In this document: positions 58,101 to 64,000 of the stretch, one piece after another | How the letters are laid out: each line of letters begins with the position of its first letter | Numbering within the stretch: the stretch's first letter is position 1 | NCBI GenBank assembly: GCA_029204225.1 | Contig: CM055097.1 | Location: forward strand, 68,663,955-68,727,954 | Direction of reading: 5' to 3' | Origin: Diphasiastrum complanatum | Taxonomy: Eukaryota; Streptophyta; Lycopodiopsida; Lycopodiales; Lycopodiaceae | Length of the DNA stretch: 64,000 nucleotides | Translations under genes and position numbers: made by a program | Notes under the pieces: model-generated | What the model saw: only the letters and a program-made list of their open reading frames with translations | What the model was told of the DNA's origin: nothing | Databases searched by the model: none

Positions 58101-58241
58101 AAAATAACAAATGGCCAGGAAGAGGTCACAGTCCAGTCCTATCAAAGTCCGGTCCACCCGAATCCAAATATAGCGAGCTCGCTCATCCGTATGCACCAAC
58201 TCGACCCAAGGCCGAATAAAGTCGCGAACTAAGCAGGCCAC
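55166..58241 (-). mobile_element. LINE F: 5'-truncated, RT catalytic block deleted
   Basis: From 58241 down: endonuclease (DLFLAICYFPLDTSV, LLAGDFNARTGSKQTEFH, GGSSVVDYFMGLP), linker (PHNPWYDHECNQLHLNLIY), RT first half (IVEEAIDRLNRHKAKDVDNL, HPIHKGGDPMKADNYCTIM, GQAGFRPGYITSDHIFTLRS, VYCCFVDFRKDFDSVPQHL), then STIGVKQGC- and LSPTLFGLYIDELEQVI-type sequence near 56460-56390. At about 56340 the YVDD block is missing and the sequence joins the post-RT domain (YASLVDLERLCFSSHIRDAT, IRAKPSIPHHIILAEFDVP). The 3' tail at 55171-55240 has (TTTC)n(TC)n. Many frame changes. Confidence 0.88.
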
Positions 58242-58481
58242 CTGTTATAGCTTTTACTCCCTGTCTCGGTTGTTTACTGTTTTTACATATAGATGTACTT
58301 CTTGTAAATACAGAAATAGCTAAGTCACTGGCTTGTGGTGACCTTTGTAATAGAAATGTAAATAGAGTTGTTAATGATGTTTCTGAGCCTCAAAGTCGCA
58401 TGTTGCTTGGGTATAGCGTACTGGGTCATTAATTCGGAGTGGCTGGACTGACCTCCTAAAAAGTAGGAGAGTTGACTAGTC
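58242..58481. other. Unassigned segment between LINE F and Copia-2c
   Basis: The sequence resembles a retroelement 3' end or LTR in composition, but there is no second copy in the window to identify it. Confidence 0.35.
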
Positions 58482-58982
58482 TGTAGGAAATAGAAGCCTA
58501 AGGATCCATGATCAAGACTATTCAATCACACAAAGCATTCTCAAAAGAAAGAGAGAGATGGCTAGAAACCCTTTTGTAGAAACTTGTGGACAGCCAAGGA
58601 GAATAGTTGTATTGCTTACAAAAGTGTCTTATACAAATGGGATGCACACATATATATAGTCCAAGATAACTATCTAACTTCATGACTATTGGCTATCCAA
58701 CTACTTGACTATTGGCTATCCAACTACTTGACTGTTGACTATCCAACTTTCTATAAGTTACATAGAAAGAATAAGGTACCTCCAATATGTCAAGTTGGGG
58801 TACTTAACGTCACAATTAGGCCTAGTGGACCCATGAGTCCCTACCAAGTTAATTTCATACTAACTTAGCTAATTCTAAGTTTAGTAGGCCTAATATAATA
58901 AATGACCATGGCTACACAACTCTCGACCTTTTGGGTCAAACAAACCTATGGTAATGTAAGCGATTCCATTTACATTCCAACA
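58482..58982 (-). repeat. Copia-2c 3' LTR
   Basis: On the minus strand it starts TGTTGGAATGTAAATGG and ends CTATTTCCTACA, 501 bp, with the same 23-bp repeats at 58663-58755. It is followed upstream by the tract tttaaggaggg (58983-58993). Confidence 0.93.
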
Positions 58983-59222
58983 CCCTCCTTAAATGAAAAA
59001 GCATAACATAACATGAAGTAACATCTCGAAAGAGAAAAATGCAACTTGCTGTCCAAACTTCATGTCTCCAAATAAAATTCGCACCGAAGTAGTCGAAATC
59101 TCATCCCCAATCATGTCCAACATATAAAAGAAAAGAATGTGTAATAATGAAGCATCAAGTCGAAGGGTGAGGATTTGCATGCTCCATCCGAAGTAGGGAA
59201 CCAACATAAACTTGGCAATAAG

Positions 59223-60116
59223 TCAAAACATGGACTTGTAATCCATCATAGGCTCCCACATCATTCGAAAATACTTCTTACCATAAGGACAATAAAAAAG
59301 AGTACCAAACTCTTTTGGCATCAAATCCTCCCGAACCTTACCATCAATGACTTGCTCACATAGAATAGGCGATGTACCAACATCATGATGAAGAATAAGT
59401 TTAGAACCAAAAAAATCAGCAAGAGGTACTGATTTTAAAGAGGCATGTGCCTTCCTTTCATAGTAAGATATTTCTTTGTTGTCCTGCAAAGTCTCCAATA
59501 GTTGACAAGGAACTGTTATGGGCTGTTCAACACTTTCCTGCCCAAAGTGTTCCCAACATGGACCATGTTGTCCATAATCTTCCACAGGCCGTTCCTGAAG
59601 CATAATGGACTGCTCATGATGTAAAATGGGCTGTAAATGACCAAAAGAAGATGACTGAACCTGCTGTCCAACATCTTCATCATAAAAATTTAGCAAACTA
59701 TCAAGAGATGCATCAACGATGGCGTCATCAGAGCTGTCCCTCGAAGAGGCATGGTATGACATAGAAGATTTTTCAAATAATGAAAAATTCTCTCCAAACA
59801 AATGCTCACTCTTAACACTTTGAACAAAAGTACTAATTGACACATGTTGACTCCCTCCTCGATTAGTACAAAAAGGTTCCAAAGAGTGCTTGAATTTTTC
59901 AGCCTTTGCTAAAACATCAAATTGGAAAGGTTTCGCATGAAACTTTTCACTAATGCATCCATGATATGCATTAACTTGCGGTGATTTGAAAAAAGAAGAT
60001 TGTTTCAACATCTGCTCAATGTATCGTTGTTGAGAGATGAAGATTCCAGCCCCATGTGGAAGATCAACAAGAACCCAACTGTGGTTCCTCATGAGTGAGT
60101 TGTACTCCTCTTGCAT
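59223..60116 (-). CDS. Copia-2c chimeric ORF: RT stub, integrase scrap, second linker
   Basis: This 297-codon open frame fuses four pieces: the RT start to LVDLPHG, a late RT piece (AGIFISQQRYIEQML), a degraded pre-integrase/integrase piece (AYHGCISEKFHAKPFQFDVL, CTNRGG), and a second linker ([40 protein letters not shown]) that parallels the first linker at 60595-60170 word for word in places. No catalytic motif survives. That it remains open over nearly 900 bp, and that the linker part is shared with Copia-2b, suggests the arrangement existed before amplification. Confidence 0.75.
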   Translation of the reverse strand: MQEEYNSLMRNHSWVLVDLPHGAGIFISQQRYIEQMLKQSSFFKSPQVNAYHGCISEKFHAKPFQFDVLAKAEKFKHSLEPFCTNRGGSQHVSISTFVQSVKSEHLFGENFSLFEKSSMSYHASSRDSSDDAIVDASLDSLLNFYDEDVGQQVQSSSFGHLQPILHHEQSIMLQERPVEDYGQHGPCWEHFGQESVEQPITVPCQLLETLQDNKEISYYERKAHASLKSVPLADFFGSKLILHHDVGTSPILCEQVIDGKVREDLMPKEFGTLFYCPYGKKYFRMMWEPMMDYKSMF

Positions 60117-60166
60117 CGCATCCTCCCAACATTTTACTCCTCTGGCCTGCTCATAAAAAACAGGTT

Positions 60167-60595
60167 CTATTGCACCATCCTCAATAGAAATAAGAGCAAA
60201 ATCAAAAAAATCAGCAAAGGCTGTCCAACAGCCTTACCTTTGTCAACACTTTGCTGTCCAAAGTGTTCCGAACTTGGACCTTGTTGTCCAATGTTTTCCG
60301 AACTTGGACCTTGCTGTCCTATGTCTTCAACAGGCTGCTCTTCACCATAAATAGCTTCTTCTTGATAAACTATGGGCTGCAAAATTGAAGAAGTAGTGGG
60401 CTGTCCACTAGAAGTTGATGGCAATCCCTTATCTTCATGATTAGATGGCAAAACCAAATCTGTAAATATTTCAACATATGCATCATGGGGGAAGTCCCCT
60501 TTCATGACATGAGTGGTCGCAACATCATAGGAGGTCTTTTCATCAAAATGAACATCACGACTCACTATGATTTTATTAGTACCCATATTAAACAA
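60167..60595 (-). CDS. Copia-2c integrase-RT linker
   Basis: The frame begins with [20 protein letters not shown] and is rich in Gln, Glu, Ser and Pro. It contains a short repeated word ([20 protein letters not shown]). In copia elements this region has no enzymatic role and varies quickly. A deletion near 60200 ends it in an unrelated frame. Confidence 0.75.
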   Translation of the reverse strand: MFNMGTNKIIVSRDVHFDEKTSYDVATTHVMKGDFPHDAYVEIFTDLVLPSNHEDKGLPSTSSGQPTTSSILQPIVYQEEAIYGEEQPVEDIGQQGPSSENIGQQGPSSEHFGQQSVDKGKAVGQPLLIFLILLLFLLRMVQ

Positions 60596-60769
60596 CCTAT
60601 AGCCCTTGCTTTCGCTACTATAGCCAACAAATATGCATTTAACTCCTTTATCATCAAGCTTGGTTCTTAGCTTATCGGGAATGAAAGCATAAGCCGTGCA
60701 ACCAAAGATGCGTAAGTGAGAAACAATAGGCTTCTTACCATACCAAACTTCATAAGGAGTTAATACCTT

Positions 60770-61484
60770 CAGGCTTTAGTAGGACACCGATTACTAATGT
60801 AAGCCGCCGTTATAACCGCTTCAGCCCGAAACTTGTGAGGTAGGCCCTTTGCCTTGAGCATGCATCGAGCCATCTCCATGATAGTGCGATTCTTTCTTTC
60901 GGCAACACCATTTTGTTGAGGTGTGTAAGGGGTTGTCATTTGATGATGGATACCTTTGCTATGAAGATAAGTACGGAACGTATTCTTTATATATTCCCCT
61001 CCTCGGTCGGTACCTAAGATCTTTAAAGAGTGCCCAAACTGGTTTTCAAAGTAACAAAGTACTTACACCTTCCAATGGATTCGGTCCTCATTCGACCACA
61101 TACATCACTATGAACCAAATCAAATTTGCCATCAACTCAAATAGTTTCATCAATTGGAAAAGCTTGCATTTGAAATTTTCCAAGTATGCATCCTTCGCAT
61201 ACATGTCCTTCGGGATGCTCAATATTAGGAATGTCTTCAACCATATTGAATCTCTTCAACATCTTCAAGCTAGCAAAGTTGAGATGTCCAAACCTAGCAT
61301 GCCATAATTCAGCCAACTCCAAAGAATGTGAACTTGATGCAACAAGACAAAAAGATGATGAAGCTCTTCGTTTATAGGTATTTATAAGGAACAATCCACC
61401 ACGTAATGTTCCCGAAGCAATGATCATAAGAGATCTCTTTGGGTCTTTGATAAGACATTTGGCTTCTTTGAATTCCACAACCAA
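60770..61484 (-). pseudogene. Copia-2c pre-integrase and integrase, gapped
   Basis: Pre-integrase zinc residues are visible ([36 protein letters not shown]). The integrase core begins ([14 protein letters not shown]) and then loses about 25-30 residues before [11 protein letters not shown]. It continues with [28 protein letters not shown] and a C-terminal part with AYISNRCPTKA before a frame change. Not functional. Confidence 0.8.
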
Positions 61485-61599
61485 TCCACACCGAAATGAG
61501 ATTCTTTTTTATTTTTGGAACATAAAGTACATTACGAATGTACTTCTCCTCACCATTGGGTAAGATAATGGGGATCACTCCAATACCTTTGATAGGTTA

Positions 61600-62640
61600 A
61601 GAGGTGTTATTAACACCTTGAACTTTGCTTCCATCATGCACTTTCACAAGCTTTGTGAAGACCTCTTTGTGATAAGTCATACGACGTGTGGCACCGCTAT
61701 CAATCACCCAATTAATAGATGAAAAAACAGCAACTTGTAAAGCTGAAAATGAGCTGTTTTCTGCTGAAAAACCAGCAAGATTTGAAGTGGCAGAAATCTC
61801 GTCTTGAGGAGAGATGAGATTATTAGTGACAAAAGCATAATCATTATTGAAAAGATTATCCTCCTTTCCAAATTGTTGTTCCAAAGTAATGATTGCGGTA
61901 CTTGTATCGTTACCTTTCTCTTTTTCCTTTGCAAGCCTCTTCCTACATTCTTTAATGTGATGCCCAAACTTCTTGCAATAGTGCACTTACCCTTCTTCTT
62001 GGAGTCTTGATCTTGAGCTTCCTTAGATTTTTGATCATCTTTGGAAGTTTTGAAAGAAGGCTTCCCTTTCCACTTGCCTTTGCCTTTGCCTTTTGCAAAG
62101 AAAGCTTGATCTTCTTGTTCACCAAAGTTCATCCTTGTTTGCTCTTCTTGAAGAAGTAAGCCAACAAGTTCGTCGAAGGAGATTTGCTGTCCCCTAAGAG
62201 AAATGCTCAATGATGACACAAATGGAAGGTAAGAATTAGGAAAAGAGTTGAGAGTAATAGATACAAATTGTGAGTTCTCAATCACCTCATCAATACTAAG
62301 AAGCTCCTCTCGAAGATCCTTGATCTAGCGTAAGCATCACATCCAAATACTCGTAAATGAGAAATATTAGGTTTCTTTCCAGGAAAAGCTTCGTAAGGTC
62401 TGTAAGCAAATCACCTTCTTGCATCTTCAAGATAGAAAGTTGATTTGAAGATATACCACTTTTGCCGCATTCTTTACTTGAAACATCTTGGCAAGAGTCT
62501 CCCAAGCACTTTTGGAAGTCTTGCATGATCTAATATGAGGAAGGATAGATCTCTTCACTGATAATGCAATGACGGAATGTGCTTGTGCATCTCGTCGATC
62601 CCACTTCTTGACTCCATCCATGATGCACTTGTGGATTTGT
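61600..62640 (-). pseudogene. Copia-2c Gag and protease
   Basis: Gag enters at KKWDRRDAQAHSVIALSVKR near 62610 and runs through ILPHIRSCKTSKSAWETLAK, FVSSLSISLRGQQISFDELV and a Lys/Gly-rich stretch to the knuckle CKKFGHHIKECRKRL near 61960. The protease follows with INWVIDSGATRRMTYHKEVF. There are at least three frame changes, and a foreign 70-bp piece of integrase-end sequence is inserted near 62330-62400. The sequence to the right of 62640 is unrelated. Confidence 0.8.
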
Positions 62641-64000
62641 CGCAATAAATCCCCAAAAAAGTTGGTAATTTTCAGCCCTATATGGGCCTCCTACACCCTC
62701 TAATATCTGAATTCTCGGTGCTAACTTCTTTGACAGGTTCAAAAGATGTTGATCTACCTTTTTTCCATTACATAAAGCCGATTTCTACCTCATGCATCCA
62801 CATACTGCTCACATGCAACTCAAACTACTTATCTACAGCCATTGATTGTTCTGATTTTGCTGGATTATGGTTCTTAGGACCCATTTCTAGACAAAAAACC
62901 CTCAAAAACAAGCAATTTTTTACTAAAACGTAGCCTAGAACCATAAAGCTGACAAATTTCCGACATGCAATCATTAATTCAGGAATTAACGAAACCCTAA
63001 CTGAAGGTACACTTGCTGGAAATTCAGATCTACAACAAGTTATGAGAAATACAAGCAAAACCCTAAAAAACCATCATAAACGGGCTAAAATCGACAACGA
63101 CAATCACCCATATTGCTATGGAGAAAGCCAATATCTTATGGATCTTAGTAACATGCAAGTGGAAATACTGAGAGAGCACCCACTTGGAAGCTTGTTCTCT
63201 TGGGGCTCAAGCTAGATTTCTACAGGACTCACTTCCTGGAGATGGATGTAGCCACTTCCTAGAGGCAAATGCAGCAGGTCACATGATCATGCCTCGGTAC
63301 CTAGACTCAAGACTAGCACACAATCTCATATTCACTTTGGCAGAGGTCACAATAACTTCACCCTAGTTGAATGTGGAGATAAGTCGTTTCCATGGGACTC
63401 CCACGGAAGACAGTTGTGCACTATAGTGGAGGTGGAGACAAAGGAGTGTTTTACCTTTCAGTGTCTGATTTGAACTGTGAAATTGATATATTGGTTTGAT
63501 ATGATATTTATCTATTTTAATTCTGGACTTCAAAATAGAAGAAGAGGCCCTTGAAAACATATTGCAAAGACATAAAACGGAAACTGAAACTTTTGTTTCA
63601 ACAATAACTAGCAGCAGCTCTAGAAATGTTAAACATATGGCTAAAATGATTACAACTACGAAGGAAAGATTAAGGGACAACAAACCCCTTAATATTTAAG
63701 TAAGAGAAGCACCAGACAATAGCAGCTAAACAATTTCTTGATTAGAGGGTGTAGGAGAATAGAGCAAAAGAATGGATACAGCTTGGTGAACAAAAAAGGA
63801 TAATACAACCCTCCATACGCTACATAACAAAAGAAAAGCACTTGAAAAAGGTCTCAAAGGCACGCAAATATTCATGGATTATGATGTTAGCTTCATATCT
63901 AGGTACATGAAAGAGAAAGGCCTTCCAAGAGGCAAGAGCAAGGGGATGTGTGTAACTTTCAAAATGAGAGACCCATTTTCGTGGAGAGGAGATCTCCATC
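62641..64000. other. Unassigned right end, unique-looking sequence
   Basis: No transposon domain or gene family was recognised. The last 170 bp (63830-64000) are open on both strands: the plus frame includes KGLPRGKSKGMCVTFKMRDP and the minus frame LALASWKAFLFHVPRYEAN. Neither is recognised. This part could be an exon or a transposon fragment running out of the window. The words aaaaccctaa and aaaccctaac near 62980-63070 are common in plant 5' regions but not diagnostic. Confidence 0.4.

Larger units (their letters stand above)
58482..62640 (-). mobile_element. Copia-2c: RT-deleted copia element with scrambled pol
   Basis: The minus strand has Gag (62640-61990), protease (WVIDSGATRRM near 61690), pre-integrase, a gapped integrase, the linker, a stub of RT fused to other pol pieces, a second linker copy, the polypurine tract and a complete 501-bp 3' LTR. 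The 5' LTR, the leader and the first Gag codons are missing. At 60120-59930 RT starts ([12 protein letters not shown]), jumps about 160 residues to GIFISQQRYIEQMLK, then to an integrase-like scrap (YHGCISEKFHAKPFQFDVLA, then LEPFCTNRGG), then to the duplicated linker. Confidence 0.9.

Noticed and set aside
53706-64000. First peptidase exon(s)
   Set aside because: No segment encoding a YYWLRDD-like motif with a donor in the right phase was seen.
1-64000. tRNA, rRNA or organelle-derived genes
   Set aside because: No tRNA-like fold or rRNA word was recognised by eye; the tRNA-like matches are only retroelement primer-binding sites.

Overview
This window looks like one very large, repeat-packed piece of a land-plant nuclear genome. 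Evidence: a spliced host gene with GT/AG introns on the minus strand, plant-type Ty1/copia, Ty3/gypsy chromovirus and LINE elements nested in one another, primer-binding sites of the initiator-tRNA-Met type, long (GA/TC)n microsatellites and high AT content. Host introns of about 12.7 and 19.3 kb filled with retroelements suggest a species with a large genome (gymnosperm-like or another repeat-rich lineage); the species cannot be fixed from the sequence.

Host genes. One gene spans most of the window on the minus strand: an oligopeptidase B-like serine peptidase (family S9A). Seven exons are placed to the base (53705-53425, 53336-53142, 52801-52455, 33121-32830, 32597-32439, 19742-19377, 18955-18890). 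All reading phases join cleanly, and the catalytic serine lies in the sixth. The first exon(s) and the last exon(s), carrying the catalytic Asp and His, were not found. Inside the 19.3-kb intron, on the same strand, is one spliced-looking exon of ENY2/SUS1 (SAGA/TREX-2 subunit) with a small frameshifting deletion. A further unidentified 72-codon exon candidate lies at 2015-2230.

Layout. 1-2300: unique sequence with short repeats, a LINE ORF1 scrap and the orphan exon. 2305-16612: LINEs A, B and C; LINE C is split by a complete copia element (Copia-1, 8390-14019) and has an inverted 5' end. 17.3-18.6 kb: an ORF1-only LINE. 18.9-19.7 kb: exons 7 and 6. 20.7-31.8 kb: two opposed Copia-3 fragments, a Copia-2 5' end, and a gypsy element (Gypsy-3) whose RT/integrase region is replaced by a long unfamiliar reading frame. 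32.4-33.1 kb: exons 5 and 4. 34.7-39.2 kb: Gypsy-2 fragment and Copia-2b. 39.2-47.8 kb: LINE H, then LINE E/G split by an almost intact chromovirus (Gypsy-1). 47.9-52.2 kb: ENY2 exon, a CpG-rich block, a 362-bp GC-rich tandem repeat, a 112-bp tandem repeat and a GC-rich foldback. 52.4-53.7 kb: exons 3 to 1. 54.7-62.6 kb: Copia-2 fragment, LINE F, Copia-2c. 62.6-64 kb: unassigned.

How they relate. The LINEs form one family whose 3' ends finish in a conserved block followed by (TTTC)n/(TC)n instead of poly(A). Copia-1 keeps RT and RNase H. The related Copia-2 copies share a scrambled pol lacking the RT core, which suggests a non-autonomous family moved in trans. Nothing in the window looks bacterial, and I saw no tRNA, rRNA or CRISPR.
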